A stretch of 64,000 bases of DNA from Christiangramia gaetbulicola (lineage in GTDB: Bacteria > Bacteroidota > Bacteroidia > Flavobacteriales > Flavobacteriaceae): contig NZ_QBKQ01000002.1 in the NCBI RefSeq assembly GCF_003054225.1, forward strand, positions 1 to 64,000. Direction: 5' to 3'. The translations under genes were made by a program, and so were the position numbers. This document shows, piece after piece, positions 33,371 through 42,912 of the stretch. The stretch's first letter is position 1. Each line of letters starts with the position of its first letter. The notes beneath the pieces are model-generated. The model ran no database searches. It was not told where the DNA came from and saw only the letters and a list, made by a program, of their open reading frames with translations.

Positions 33371-34093
33371 TTAATGGGAAGAAATGCTTCCTGATCCATT
33401 GGTGTTGAAATCCTGTCTTTCCGGGTTCCCCTTGTAAACAATATCTCCAGATCCTGAAACAGATGCTTTCAGAGAATTTGAGGCGTATACCATAATATCT
33501 CCCGAACCTGAAACACTGGCTGTTACAATATCTGCTTTTAGTTCGTAAGCATCGAAATCGCCACTTCCGGTTACGTTACATTCAAAATTCCTGCTATTAC
33601 CTCTAAGTTGAATATCACCAGATCCGGTAATTTTTCCTTCAATAGTTTCAGCAGAAAGATCCAGTTTTATGTCTCCAGATCCGGTTACCTGCACTTCCAT
33701 TTTCTTGGCGTTGATCTTATCCTGCGTCCAGATGTCTCCTGAACCGGTTACAGAAATATGGTTTAGGCTTTCAAAAGGAACAGTGACCAAAATTTCTTTT
33801 TTAGGAGCCAGGTTAAAGCCGTCTTCAGTAGATATTTTAAGAGTACCGTTATTTACCTCGGTAATAATATATTCCTGCAGGTTGCTTTCAGCTGCTACCT
33901 GAATACTGCCTTCAGAACCGCTTACCAGCTTTACATTCATCGAGCCTACCAGTTTAATTTCGTCATAAGAATCTGTAGACCTGGTCTTAGTTACCATTTC
34001 TCCGTTTCCTTTAACTTTTTTACCGTTCCATTGCGCGTTGACGCAGGAGAATGATAAGAAACATATACCTATTAATAAAAGTGCTTTTTTCAT
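33371..34093 (-). CDS. Head GIN-domain (DUF2807) protein
   Basis: A 240-residue secreted protein with signal peptide MKKALLLIGICFLSFSCVNAQ. The DUF2807 'head GIN' domain fills the rest. Seven rungs with a GSGD/GSGS turn (VTGSGDIWTQ, VTGSGDIKLD, ITGSGDIQLR, VTGSGDFDAY, VSGSGDIMVY, VSGSGDIVYK, then NGSGSISSH) suggest a right-handed beta-helix with a regular Gly-Ser-Gly-Asp face. The function is unknown; it is likely surface or periplasmic. It is the last gene of the ECF operon. Confidence 0.88.
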   Translation of the reverse strand: MKKALLLIGICFLSFSCVNAQWNGKKVKGNGEMVTKTRSTDSYDEIKLVGSMNVKLVSGSEGSIQVAAESNLQEYIITEVNNGTLKISTEDGFNLAPKKEILVTVPFESLNHISVTGSGDIWTQDKINAKKMEVQVTGSGDIKLDLSAETIEGKITGSGDIQLRGNSRNFECNVTGSGDFDAYELKADIVTASVSGSGDIMVYASNSLKASVSGSGDIVYKGNPERQDFNTNGSGSISSH

Positions 34094-34124
34094 GATTTTG
34101 GTTGTTTAATACGTTTTTTGATGA

Positions 34125-35240
34125 TTAATTTTTATTGAATTTTACGCTACCGTAACTGGTTCTAACATTTATTTGTGATCCGCCTCCAGATCCATAGGAG
34201 CCTGATGCATAGTTGCTGGTGGTCTTATTTTCTTTCTTTTTTACATCAAGGGATTCCAATCCATTAATGGAGCCATAAGAAGTCTTTACATCAAAATTAA
34301 AACTCATTTCGTTGTCGTAACCTATTTTCACTCCGGCATAATCGGTGTCTATATTGATGCTTTTCGCACCTTTGATCACTTTCTCCACAGACAGGGAACC
34401 GTAATCCAGGTTAATGTCTGCAGATGTAAAGATCCTGTTGATCCTGGTGGTAAGATAATCGCCGTTACCTATAAGCACTTTTACCTTATCGATATCTACA
34501 TTCCCATAATCGCAATTGAATTCTAATTTAGATACTTTTCCAATTTTGGATTGAGAATAATCTGCAGTTATCACAAGGTTTTCTGCCTCCATGATCTCGT
34601 AATCTGAATAATCTGCATTTATAGTCGCATTGGTCACGTAGTCTATCTTACTGTTACGGGTATAGTCAAATGTAAGGGCATTGGAGTTTCCTCGTAATTC
34701 GCCAAGATCCAGTTTTCCGTAATCGCAATTGATGCTGGTATTTCCTGTGGTCTTATCTATATAGATCCCTCCATAATCATTGCTGATGCCCAGGTTGTTA
34801 CCTTCCGGAGCTCTAACTATATAGTTCACCTCCATATTCACATTGTCTGAACCATCAAAAATCTGTTTCCACCATGATTTTTCATTTTTAGAAAAATGTG
34901 TTTTAGCAGAAACTCCTGAAGAACTCTGGTTAAACTCAACATTGATTTCTTCAAGTTTCTTCATGACCACTTCTTCGTCGTTTCCGTTGGTTTTTATGAT
35001 CACTTCAATAACAACGCGGTTCTGGTCCCAGGTAGTGATATCAACATTTCCGTAACTGTTGTCGATGTTCAGGTTGGAACTGGCACTTACCTTGAATTCC
35101 TCTTTGATCTTTTTTTCTTTGGTGTGCTTTCCCGTAAGTTCAGAGACCTCGGTGTAATTCTTTCCTTCAAAAGATTCGAAATGAGGGAGGCCAGGGGCCA
35201 GCACCATTAAAAATAAGATACTAGATAATATTGTCTTCAT
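34125..35240 (-). CDS. DUF4097-like beta-helix envelope protein
   Basis: A 371-residue exported protein with signal peptide MKTILSSILFLMVLAPGLP. From about residue 55 it repeats short strands carrying (N/D)xDYG or xSYG turns (NIDNSYGNVDITTW, GISNDYGGIYIDK, NCDYGKLDLGEL, NCDYGNVDIDKV, NLDYGSLSVEKV, RTSYGSVKFNKN): at least eleven rungs about 20-25 residues apart. This is the DUF4097/adhesin-like beta-helix layout. It overlaps the gene before it by 20 bases. It is the third gene of the operon headed by an ECF sigma factor. Confidence 0.8.
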   Translation of the reverse strand: MKTILSSILFLMVLAPGLPHFESFEGKNYTEVSELTGKHTKEKKIKEEFKVSASSNLNIDNSYGNVDITTWDQNRVVIEVIIKTNGNDEEVVMKKLEEINVEFNQSSSGVSAKTHFSKNEKSWWKQIFDGSDNVNMEVNYIVRAPEGNNLGISNDYGGIYIDKTTGNTSINCDYGKLDLGELRGNSNALTFDYTRNSKIDYVTNATINADYSDYEIMEAENLVITADYSQSKIGKVSKLEFNCDYGNVDIDKVKVLIGNGDYLTTRINRIFTSADINLDYGSLSVEKVIKGAKSINIDTDYAGVKIGYDNEMSFNFDVKTSYGSINGLESLDVKKKENKTTSNYASGSYGSGGGSQINVRTSYGSVKFNKN

Positions 35241-35781
35241 GATTTTGGTTCTTTAGTGTTTTAATGTTTTCGATCTGGGTCAAAACGTTGTTTAAAAGGT
35301 CTATTCTTTGCTGGAAATTCTGGATCATCGCATAGATAACCCTGTTATCTTTTCCACTTGTTACGAGGTCTTCTTTAAGGCTCTCGTAATTTTTCTCCAG
35401 TTTTTCCATTTGTATAAGAGCATCATTAATAATGGCTTCTGTTTCCGGGGACTTTTCAGCATTCAGGGCATTTAATTCCTTCCTTATAACACTGGTATAG
35501 AACTCCTGAGTTTGTTTCATTTCAGGGGAAATACTGGCCAGGTCTGAACCTTTTGCTGAACTGTTAGGTATAACGAATTCACCCAAAAGGAAGAATGCTA
35601 GTAAAAAACTGGCGGCTATACCAAGGATAGGACCCCATAAGCTGCGTACTTTACCTTTCTGCGTTGGAGCCTCGAATTTATCATCCAGCTTTTTGAAAAA
35701 GCGCTCTTTATGGCCCGTATGTGGCTCTTCGATATCGAAGTTCAGGTCCTCAAAAAGGCTATCAAAGTCATTATTTTTCAT
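35221..35781 (-). CDS. Putative anti-sigma factor (single-span membrane protein)
   Basis: A 186-residue protein with a cytosolic N-terminus, one transmembrane helix (about 47-68, LWGPILGIAASFLLAFFLLGEFV) and a mostly helical periplasmic part. The N-terminus starts NNDFDSLFEDLNFDIEEPHTGHKERFFKKL. It has no zinc-binding anti-sigma motif, so the assignment rests on topology and on overlapping the ECF sigma gene by 11 bases. This kind of protein is common behind ECF sigma genes in Flavobacteriia. It could equally be an unrelated sensor. Confidence 0.65.
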   Translation of the reverse strand: MKNNDFDSLFEDLNFDIEEPHTGHKERFFKKLDDKFEAPTQKGKVRSLWGPILGIAASFLLAFFLLGEFVIPNSSAKGSDLASISPEMKQTQEFYTSVIRKELNALNAEKSPETEAIINDALIQMEKLEKNYESLKEDLVTSGKDNRVIYAMIQNFQQRIDLLNNVLTQIENIKTLKNQNHEDNII

Positions 35782-36331
35782 GATCCTCTAATTTTTTTCT
35801 TAAGCTTTCTTTTGCCCTGGAGATCATCGTTCGGCAATTGGCGTAAGAAATATTCATTATTTCACAGATTTCTTCATAGTCGTATCCTTCAATAAGATGC
35901 AAGGTTAAACCAAGCCTGTAATTCTCTTTAAGAGACTTGATCTTATTAAGGATCATACGAACTTTCTTGTTGTTTTTATCATCTTCATCCAAAGCGATAC
36001 CACCACTATCTGCTTCATTTTTTAACTCGTCATTGTAGCTTACTTCCCCTAGTTTTGCGATCTTGTTATAAGCTGTGATACTTTCGTTCACTACAATTCG
36101 CTTTAGCCAGGCCCCGAAGGTGGAAGTTTCCTTAAAACTGTCGATCTTAGTGAAGGCGCTTAAAAAAGCTTCCTGCATGATATCTTCAGCTTCAGCCGAA
36201 TGACCCGTTATACGATAAGCAGTGTTATACATCGCTTTGTAATAACGATCATAAATTTCCATTTGAGCGCGCTGGTCGCCTTGACGACAACGCTCTACCA
36301 GGTCTTTAATATGTGTGATGGTTGGTGTCAA
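35771..36331 (-). CDS. ECF-type RNA polymerase sigma factor
   Basis: A 186-residue sigma-70 family protein with region 2 (QMEIYDRYYKAMYNTAYRITGHSAEAEDIMQEAFLSAF, about 22-60) and region 4 (LKENYRLGLTLHLIEGYDYEEICEIMNISYANCRTMISRAKESLRKKL, about 130-180). Domains and length are typical for ECF sigma factors. It heads a four-gene operon with a membrane protein (likely anti-sigma) and two beta-helix envelope proteins, which are probably its targets and/or clients; autoregulation is likely but not shown. Confidence 0.92.
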   Translation of the reverse strand: MTPTITHIKDLVERCRQGDQRAQMEIYDRYYKAMYNTAYRITGHSAEAEDIMQEAFLSAFTKIDSFKETSTFGAWLKRIVVNESITAYNKIAKLGEVSYNDELKNEADSGGIALDEDDKNNKKVRMILNKIKSLKENYRLGLTLHLIEGYDYEEICEIMNISYANCRTMISRAKESLRKKLEDHEK

Positions 36332-36541
36332 TTAAAACTTGGTTTCTGTAATAAAGATGGAGGTATTCTTGAATTGTTACACTTTTGAAATAAAAATTTT
36401 CAATAAAGCGTGGCATAGGAATTGAATAATTGAATTAGAAAATCTAAAATAATTCTGAAAGCCTTATTTATCAGGGCTTTTAAATAACTTCTCAAAATTA
36501 GTGAAAATTGATTTTGGTGACAGTTTGACTTAAATATAATT

Positions 36542-38992
36542 ATGGCGAAAACAAAGTTTGGTAATATTGACAGTTTGTCACTGCAGGGTATTGATGAAGA
36601 TGCAGAATTAATCCCTTTAATGACACCTGAAGATGAAGAGGAAATAAATAAAGAGAATCTGCCCGAAACACTACCAATACTTCCACTAAGGAATACCGTA
36701 TTGTTTCCCGGAGTGGTTATACCTATTACCGCTGGTCGCGATGCTTCTATCAAGCTGATTAATGAAGCGAATAACGGTAGTAAGATCATTGGTGTGGTCT
36801 CTCAAAAAGATGAAGAAGTAGAAAATCCTACTTCCAAGGATATTAATAAGGTTGGTGTAGTAGCTAGAATCCTTAGGGTATTAAAAATGCCTGATGGAAA
36901 TACTACCGTGATCATTCAGGGGAAAAAGCGTTTCCAGATCACCGAAGTGGTTACAGAGCAACCTTACATGAACGCAACGATCACCGAAGTTCCAGATAAC
37001 AGACCGGAAAAAGGCAATGCCGAGTTTTCTGCAATTATCGATTCTATTAAGGATCTTGCCTTGCAGATCATCAAGGGTAGCCCGAATATTCCTTCTGAAG
37101 CTTCTTTTGCGATCAAAAACATTGAAAGTGATTCTTTCCTGATCAATTTTGTTTCTTCTAACATGAACCTAACGGTGGAAGAAAAGCAGAATTTGCTGGA
37201 AATGAATGATCTTAAAGAACGTGCGCTGGCAACTCTGAAACATATGAATACAGAGAATCAGAAACTGGAGCTCAAGAATGATATTCAGAGCAAGGTACAG
37301 AGTGACATGAGCCAGCAGCAGCGTGAATACTTCCTTCATCAGCAAATGAAAACCATCCAGGAAGAACTTGGAGGTGTTTCTCATGAAGGCGAGATCGTAG
37401 AGATGCGTGAGCGTGCAAGAGATAAGAAGTGGGGTGAGGCTGTACAGGAACATTTTGAGAAAGAGCTTGCCAAGATGCAGCGAATGAATCCCCAGGTGGC
37501 GGAATATTCGATTCAAAGAAATTACCTTGACCTGTTCCTTGATCTTCCATGGAACGAGTTCAGTAAAGATAAATTCGATCTAAAAAGAGCTAAGCGAATT
37601 CTGGACAGGGATCATTACGGCCTGGACGATGTTAAGAAAAGGATCATTGAATATCTGGCTGTACTAAAGCTTAGAAATGATATGAAATCTCCGATTCTTT
37701 GCTTATATGGGCCTCCCGGAGTTGGTAAGACTTCCCTGGGTAGATCTGTAGCCGAAGCTTTAGGTAGAGAATATGTAAGGATCTCCCTTGGTGGTCTTCG
37801 TGACGAAGCAGAGATTAGAGGACATAGAAAGACCTATATTGGTGCGATGCCGGGTAGGATCATCCAGAGTTTGAAAAAAGCCGGAACCAGTAACCCTGTT
37901 TTCGTATTGGATGAGATCGATAAATTAAGCATGGGTAATGCCGGAGATCCATCTTCAGCTTTACTGGAGGTGCTGGATCCTGAGCAAAATTCAGAATTTC
38001 ACGATAACTTCCTGGAAATGGGGTTTGACCTTTCCAAGGTGATGTTCATCGCTACCTGTAACTCTTTAAGTACAATTCAGCCTGCATTGAGAGATCGTAT
38101 GGAGATCATTAATGTTACAGGGTATACCATCGAGGAGAAAGTACAGATCGCGAAAAGACACCTATTACCTAAACAGCTTAAAGAGCACGGCTTAAATACC
38201 GAACATTTAAAGATAGGTAAAAAACAACTTGAAAAGATCGTTGAGGGCTATACCCGTGAATCTGGTGTGAGAGCATTGGAGAAACAGATCGCGAAAGTTG
38301 TAAGATATGCGGCCAAGAATATCGCGATGGAGGAGGAGTACAATGTGAAGATCACAGATGAAGATATTATCGAGATCCTGGGTAGCCCTAGAATGGAAAG
38401 AGATAAGTATGAGAATAATGATGTTGCCGGTGTAGTTACAGGATTGGCCTGGACCAGTGTTGGTGGTGATATTCTCTTTATAGAATCTATTCTTTCTAAG
38501 GGTAAGGGTAACTTGAATATTACCGGGAACCTTGGTAAAGTGATGAAAGAATCGGCTACGATCGCGATGGAATATATTAAATCCAATGCGACCGAGCTTG
38601 GTTTAGATCCTTCGATCTTTGAAAAATATAATGTGCATATCCACGTGCCTGAAGGAGCTACTCCAAAAGATGGTCCTAGTGCAGGTATCACGATGCTAAC
38701 CTCTTTAGTATCTCTTTTCACGCAGAAAAAGGTTAAGAAAAGCATCGCCATGACCGGTGAGATAACTTTAAGAGGAAAAGTATTGCCTGTTGGAGGAATC
38801 AAGGAAAAGATACTTGCCGCTAAAAGAGCAAGGATCAAAGAGATCATTCTTTGCGAGGACAACAAAAGGGATATCGAGGAGATCAAAGAAGAGTATATCA
38901 AAGGTCTAACCTTTCATTATGTGAAAGATATGAGTGAGGTGATAGATATCGCCATTACCGATGAGAAGGTTAAGAACCCTAAAGAGTTATAA
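36542..38992 (+). CDS. lon: Lon protease (endopeptidase La)
   Basis: An 816-residue ATP-dependent serine protease for damaged and regulatory proteins. The N-terminal LON domain (about 40-240, [19 protein letters not shown]) is followed by the AAA+ module with Walker A GPPGVGKT (390-397) and Walker [11 protein letters not shown], then the protease domain with Ser713 in KDGPSAGI and Lys756 in [10 protein letters not shown]. The complete catalytic dyad and usual length make it functional. An N-terminal extension of about 35 residues precedes the LON domain. No heat-shock promoter element is apparent in the AT-rich 210-base divergent spacer. Confidence 0.96.
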   Translation: MAKTKFGNIDSLSLQGIDEDAELIPLMTPEDEEEINKENLPETLPILPLRNTVLFPGVVIPITAGRDASIKLINEANNGSKIIGVVSQKDEEVENPTSKDINKVGVVARILRVLKMPDGNTTVIIQGKKRFQITEVVTEQPYMNATITEVPDNRPEKGNAEFSAIIDSIKDLALQIIKGSPNIPSEASFAIKNIESDSFLINFVSSNMNLTVEEKQNLLEMNDLKERALATLKHMNTENQKLELKNDIQSKVQSDMSQQQREYFLHQQMKTIQEELGGVSHEGEIVEMRERARDKKWGEAVQEHFEKELAKMQRMNPQVAEYSIQRNYLDLFLDLPWNEFSKDKFDLKRAKRILDRDHYGLDDVKKRIIEYLAVLKLRNDMKSPILCLYGPPGVGKTSLGRSVAEALGREYVRISLGGLRDEAEIRGHRKTYIGAMPGRIIQSLKKAGTSNPVFVLDEIDKLSMGNAGDPSSALLEVLDPEQNSEFHDNFLEMGFDLSKVMFIATCNSLSTIQPALRDRMEIINVTGYTIEEKVQIAKRHLLPKQLKEHGLNTEHLKIGKKQLEKIVEGYTRESGVRALEKQIAKVVRYAAKNIAMEEEYNVKITDEDIIEILGSPRMERDKYENNDVAGVVTGLAWTSVGGDILFIESILSKGKGNLNITGNLGKVMKESATIAMEYIKSNATELGLDPSIFEKYNVHIHVPEGATPKDGPSAGITMLTSLVSLFTQKKVKKSIAMTGEITLRGKVLPVGGIKEKILAAKRARIKEIILCEDNKRDIEEIKEEYIKGLTFHYVKDMSEVIDIAITDEKVKNPKEL

Positions 38993-38996
38993 AAAG

Positions 38997-39021
38997 AAAG
39001 CCCCGAATCAGGGGCTTTTTT
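38997..39021 (+). terminator. lon terminator
   Basis: Stem AAAGCCCC / GGGGCTTT with loop GAATCA and T-run, a few bases after the lon stop codon. Confidence 0.9.
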
Positions 39022-39052
39022 ATGAATTTACTTTATAACTTTTATAAAAATT

Positions 39053-39060
39053 TACCTTTG
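39053..39060 (+). promoter_or_regulatory. -7 promoter box for cmk
   Basis: TACCTTTG matches TAnnTTTG, 18 bases before the cmk ATG and 31 bases after the lon terminator. Confidence 0.55.
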
Positions 39061-39078
39061 CAGAAGAAATAGAAATAA

Positions 39079-39780
39079 ATGGAAAAAAAGATTACGATTG
39101 CGATAGATGGTTTTTCTTCAACGGGAAAGAGTACCGTGGCTAAAAGACTGGCCAAAGAGTTAGGCTACGTTTATGTAGATACCGGCGCAATGTACAGGGC
39201 GGTAACTCTTTATATGATGAGAAAGATTTTTGTGTCTGAAGATAATATCGATGAGGAAGCGATCATAAGACATTTACCTTTCATCAATTTACATTTCGAA
39301 TTCAATGAAGACCTCGGGTACGGAGAAATGTATTTGAATAATGAAAATGTAGAAAAAGAAATAAGATACCTGGAAGTTTCGCAACAGGTAAGCAAAGTTT
39401 CAGCGATACCACAGGTTAGAAAGAAGCTTGTTGAACAGCAGCAGGAAATGGGTGAAAATAAAGGAGTGGTGATGGATGGCCGTGATATTGGGACGGTAGT
39501 ATTTCCAGATGCCGAACTTAAAATATTTATGACGGCGTCTACAGAAACAAGAGCGCAGAGAAGATATGATGAGCTTAAGGATAGAGGTGACGATATAAAT
39601 TTCGAGGATGTACTTAAGAATGTGAAAGATCGGGATTATATGGATTCCACCCGGGAGGATTCTCCGCTTATTAAGGCAGATGATGCCATAGAATTTGACA
39701 ATTCCAACCTGGGTCTGGAAGAGCAATTTGAGAAGATCTTGAAGATCGCCAAAGACAAAATAGCTGAGGTCAATTCCTAA
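39079..39780 (+). CDS. cmk: Cytidylate kinase
   Basis: A 233-residue kinase that converts CMP and dCMP to the diphosphates. Motifs: P-loop IAIDGFSSTGKSTVAKRLA (7-25), YVDTGAMYRAVT, VVMDGRDIGTVVFPDAELKIF, and ASTETRAQRRYDEL; all belong to the Cmk family. The usual downstream partner rpsA follows, as in many bacteria. A hairpin terminator between them and a separate rpsA promoter allow independent control. Confidence 0.95.
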   Translation: MEKKITIAIDGFSSTGKSTVAKRLAKELGYVYVDTGAMYRAVTLYMMRKIFVSEDNIDEEAIIRHLPFINLHFEFNEDLGYGEMYLNNENVEKEIRYLEVSQQVSKVSAIPQVRKKLVEQQQEMGENKGVVMDGRDIGTVVFPDAELKIFMTASTETRAQRRYDELKDRGDDINFEDVLKNVKDRDYMDSTREDSPLIKADDAIEFDNSNLGLEEQFEKILKIAKDKIAEVNS

Positions 39781-39802
39781 GCTAAAATTATTATTCTAAA
39801 AC

Positions 39803-39839
39803 ATCCGCAATTAATTTCAATATTAGTTGCGGATTTTTG
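39803..39839 (+). terminator. cmk terminator
   Basis: Stem ATCCGCAATTAAT / ATTAGTTGCGGAT (one G-T pair, loop TTCAAT) with five T. The right arm and T-run overlap the upstream part of the rpsA promoter. Confidence 0.82.
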
Positions 39840-39857
39840 TTTAGTTACGTATTTTTG
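39827..39857 (+). promoter_or_regulatory. rpsA promoter
   Basis: TTG (39827-39829) and exact -7 box TATTTTTG (39850-39857) are 20 bases apart, the consensus geometry. The predicted start near 39862 gives an rpsA leader of about 120 bases. Confidence 0.6.
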
Positions 39858-39860
39858 CAC

Positions 39861-39984
39861 TCCTTTTTGGCAGAATACCGGAAATCCAAAAAGGGTTGAA
39901 AATCAAAACTATAAACAACTTCTGTAGTTTCTGTTTTGCTGAAAGATTTCCGAAGAAACTCAGAATACAAATTAAAAGTCAGTA
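39861..39984 (+). promoter_or_regulatory. rpsA leader with a conserved-looking hairpin
   Basis: The leader begins with a 9-bp perfect hairpin, CCTTTTTGG (39862-39870) with CCAAAAAGG (39886-39894), around a 15-base loop. It then runs A-rich to the ATG at 39985. Long leaders on ribosomal protein genes often carry autoregulatory sites, and S1 is known to repress its own translation in E. coli. A similar role here is inference. Confidence 0.45.
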
Positions 39985-41835
39985 ATGGCTGAAGAAAACA
40001 AAAACAAAGAAACCCAGGATCTTGAGGTACAGGAAGTAGCAGGAATCGCTAACGATTCTCAACCTGAAGCTGAAGTTCAGCACACAAATCCTGAAAAATT
40101 CCTAGAAGAATTCAACTGGCACAATTACGAAGAAGGAATCGATCCTATCGACGATGAGAAGCTAGAAGAATTTGAAAAGCTGGTTGAAGAAAATTTCGTT
40201 GACACTTTAGATGATGAAGTTGTAACAGGAAAAGTAATTAATATTACAGATCGTGATGCAATTATCGATATAAACGCGAAGAGTGAAGGGGTTATTTCTC
40301 TTAACGAATTCCGTTACAATCCAGATCTTAAAGAAGGAGATGATGTTGAGGTATTAATCGATGTTCGTGAAGACGCAACTGGACAGCTTATTCTTTCTCA
40401 CCGTAAGGCGAGAGTGATCAAAGCTTGGGAGCGTGTGAACAAAGCTCACGATGAGAGCCTAGTAGTAAACGGGTTTATCAAATGCCGTACTAAAGGTGGT
40501 ATGATCGTAGACGTATTTGGTATCGAAGCTTTCTTACCAGGTTCACAGATCGATGTGAAGCCAATTAGAGATTACGATGCTTACGTAGGTAAGAACATGG
40601 AATTCAAAGTGGTTAAGATCAACCATGAATTCAAGAACGTTGTAGTTTCTCACAAAGCGCTTATCGAAGCAGATATCGAAGAGCAGAAGAAAGAAATTAT
40701 CGGTCAGCTTGAAAAAGGTCAGGTACTTGAAGGTACTGTTAAGAACATTACTTCTTACGGTGTATTCGTTGATCTTGGAGGTGTTGACGGACTTGTACAC
40801 ATTACAGATCTTAGCTGGTCTAGAATCAACCATCCAAATGAGATCGTTGAACTTGATCAAAAACTTAACGTAGTAATCCTTGACTTTGATGAGTCTAAGT
40901 CTAGAATTCAGTTAGGTCTTAAGCAACTTAGTCAGCACCCATGGGATGCACTAAGCGAAGATCTTAAAGTAGGTGACAAAGTAAAAGGTAAAGTAGTTGT
41001 GATCGCAGATTACGGTGCATTTATCGAAGTTGCTGAAGGTGTTGAAGGTCTTATCCACGTTTCTGAAATGTCTTGGAGCACGCACTTGCGTTCAGCTCAG
41101 GATTTCGTAAATGTTGGTGATGAGGTAGAAGCACAGATCCTTACTTTAGACAGAGATGATAGAAAAATGTCTCTTGGTATCAAGCAATTGACTCAAGACC
41201 CATGGACAGATATCACTTCTAAGTACCCTGTAGGTTCTAGACATAAAGGTATCGTTCGTAACTTCACTAACTTCGGAGTATTCGTAGAGTTAGAAGAAGG
41301 AATCGATGGTCTTATCTATATCTCAGATCTTTCCTGGACTAAGAAGATCAAGCACCCATCAGAATTTACTAACGTAGGTGATGAGCTTGAAGTTGTAGTT
41401 CTTGAACTAGATGTTGAAGGTAGAAAACTTTCTCTTGGACATAAGCAGATCGAGGATAACCCTTGGGATAAATATGAAAAAGACTTTGGAGTTGGAACCA
41501 AGCACACTGCAGAGATCACTGAGATCGTAGACAAAGGTGCTACTATCGACTTTAACGAGGATATCACTGCATTTGTACCGCAAAGACATCTTGAAAAAGA
41601 AGACGGAAGCAAATTGAAGAAAGGTGAAGAAGCAGAATTCCAGATCATTGAATTCAACAAAGAATTCAAGAGAGTGGTAGCTTCTCACATGGTAATTCAC
41701 AAAGAAGAAGAGCAAAAGATTGTTAAGCAAGCTGCTAAGAAATCGGCTGCGCAAAACAAAGACAACACCACTACAATTGGTGATGTTAATGCTGATCTTC
41801 AAGCGTTGAAAGACAAAATGGAAGGTAAAGGTTAA
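39985..41835 (+). CDS. rpsA: 30S ribosomal protein S1
   Basis: A 616-residue S1 with six S1/OB-fold repeats (for example VVTGKVINITDRDAIIDI, VLEGTVKNITSYGVFVDLGGVDGLVHITDLSW, RHKGIVRNFTNFGVFVELEEGIDGLIYISDLSW). An acidic N-terminal extension (~60 residues, EENKNKETQDLEVQ) and a Lys/Gln-rich tail frame them. The third to fifth repeats are the most typical and bind mRNA; the first, second and sixth are diverged, as usual. S1 is expected to matter more here because Bacteroidota mRNAs lack Shine-Dalgarno sequences. It has its own promoter, leader and terminator. Confidence 0.96.
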   Translation: MAEENKNKETQDLEVQEVAGIANDSQPEAEVQHTNPEKFLEEFNWHNYEEGIDPIDDEKLEEFEKLVEENFVDTLDDEVVTGKVINITDRDAIIDINAKSEGVISLNEFRYNPDLKEGDDVEVLIDVREDATGQLILSHRKARVIKAWERVNKAHDESLVVNGFIKCRTKGGMIVDVFGIEAFLPGSQIDVKPIRDYDAYVGKNMEFKVVKINHEFKNVVVSHKALIEADIEEQKKEIIGQLEKGQVLEGTVKNITSYGVFVDLGGVDGLVHITDLSWSRINHPNEIVELDQKLNVVILDFDESKSRIQLGLKQLSQHPWDALSEDLKVGDKVKGKVVVIADYGAFIEVAEGVEGLIHVSEMSWSTHLRSAQDFVNVGDEVEAQILTLDRDDRKMSLGIKQLTQDPWTDITSKYPVGSRHKGIVRNFTNFGVFVELEEGIDGLIYISDLSWTKKIKHPSEFTNVGDELEVVVLELDVEGRKLSLGHKQIEDNPWDKYEKDFGVGTKHTAEITEIVDKGATIDFNEDITAFVPQRHLEKEDGSKLKKGEEAEFQIIEFNKEFKRVVASHMVIHKEEEQKIVKQAAKKSAAQNKDNTTTIGDVNADLQALKDKMEGKG

Positions 41836-41856
41836 TCTTTCCTGATATTTATAAAG

Positions 41857-41890
41857 TAAAAACCTCCTTAGGCAACTAAGGAGGTTTTTT
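41857..41890 (+). terminator. rpsA terminator
   Basis: Stem AAAACCTCCTTA / TAAGGAGGTTTT with loop GGCAAC and T-run. It also lies just beyond the end of the convergent hydrolase gene. Confidence 0.92.
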
Positions 41891-41913
41891 ATTTATTAAT
41901 TTGAGAAATGAAC

Positions 41914-42828
41914 TTAACTTTCGAAGCGATATTTAATTTTAAACGTTTTAATTGCCTTCTTTAAATCATTGGTATTTTCAAGAAATGGCACATGGCCAAC
42001 TTCACTTTCCCATAAAAGCATATTTGTAAACTTTACGTTTTTATAATGTTCCGGGCCTACCATCCAATCGGATGAACCATAAAAGAATAATACGGGTATA
42101 TCTATCTTAACTGTATTATCTAAAAAGTTTTGCCAGTAAGCTTCATAAGATAGAGCGGCATTTCCAAAATCATAATTCCAGTTTTCAACTTGACCCCAGG
42201 TGGAATTCATAATTTCTTCGTTTTCTTTTTTTGAATACGCCATTTTCCAGAAAATATCTTTTTCTCTCAATTTAGAACCCAGTTTATTCATTCTTTCCAT
42301 CATTGGAAGGCTGTCATTAGCGCATCCAATATAATTTTCACCTAAGAATTCAGAGGCTTTTGGAGCCCAGCTTTCGCAAAAGCTTTCATTTAAATATAGA
42401 GTGCAGTTAATCATCATCATTCCTTTCTGCGCTTCAGGAAATTTTTCGGCATAACCCATTTGTAAGATTCCACCAAAAGAATGGCCAATAGTAAGCCAGT
42501 CTTCAAATCCAAGAGATTTCCTGACCTCTTCAAAATCGAGGCTCATTCTTTCTATACTGTAATCTTTGTTTTCGGGACTCCCAGATCTTCCAACACCTCG
42601 TTGATCCAGATAGATCATGGTAAAGTGCTCTTCCATAAAATCTCCAAAGAATTTTTCGAACCAGTAACTTCCCGAACCCGGGCCGCCATGGATATATAAG
42701 CAGGGAGTACCTTTACCTTCAATTTTCACAAAAAGTTCAACCCCATCTGTGGTAATGACCTTTTTCTCTTCAGCTATTGCTGAATAGCTTATAACGATAA
42801 GCATTGTTACAAGAATTAATTTTTTCAT
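41914..42828 (-). CDS. Alpha/beta hydrolase, proline iminopeptidase-like, exported
   Basis: A 304-residue hydrolase with signal peptide MKKLILVTMLIVISYSAIA. The opening KGTPCLYIHGGPGSGSYWFE (HGGPG oxyanion block) and YLDQRGVGRSG belong to the prolyl iminopeptidase (S33) branch. The nucleophile is Ser in IGHSFGGILQ; the acid lies in LFFYGSSDWMV and the His in ESEVGHVPFLE. It is probably periplasmic, with a peptide or ester substrate. It follows the glycosidase gene after 84 bases on the same strand, so the two may be cotranscribed. Confidence 0.88.
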   Translation of the reverse strand: MKKLILVTMLIVISYSAIAEEKKVITTDGVELFVKIEGKGTPCLYIHGGPGSGSYWFEKFFGDFMEEHFTMIYLDQRGVGRSGSPENKDYSIERMSLDFEEVRKSLGFEDWLTIGHSFGGILQMGYAEKFPEAQKGMMMINCTLYLNESFCESWAPKASEFLGENYIGCANDSLPMMERMNKLGSKLREKDIFWKMAYSKKENEEIMNSTWGQVENWNYDFGNAALSYEAYWQNFLDNTVKIDIPVLFFYGSSDWMVGPEHYKNVKFTNMLLWESEVGHVPFLENTNDLKKAIKTFKIKYRFES

Positions 42829-42912
42829 TGGTTCAAAATGATTAGTGATTCTTGCAAAGACGCTATACCGTATATTTTGTTACACCTGGTAGAAAAGCTA
42901 TTATTTCTGAAT

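Noticed and set aside
36332-36541. Heat-shock or sigma-32 type promoter before lon
   Set aside because: No convincing element was seen in the AT-rich spacer; TTTG at about 36525 is too close to the ATG to serve as a -33 box.
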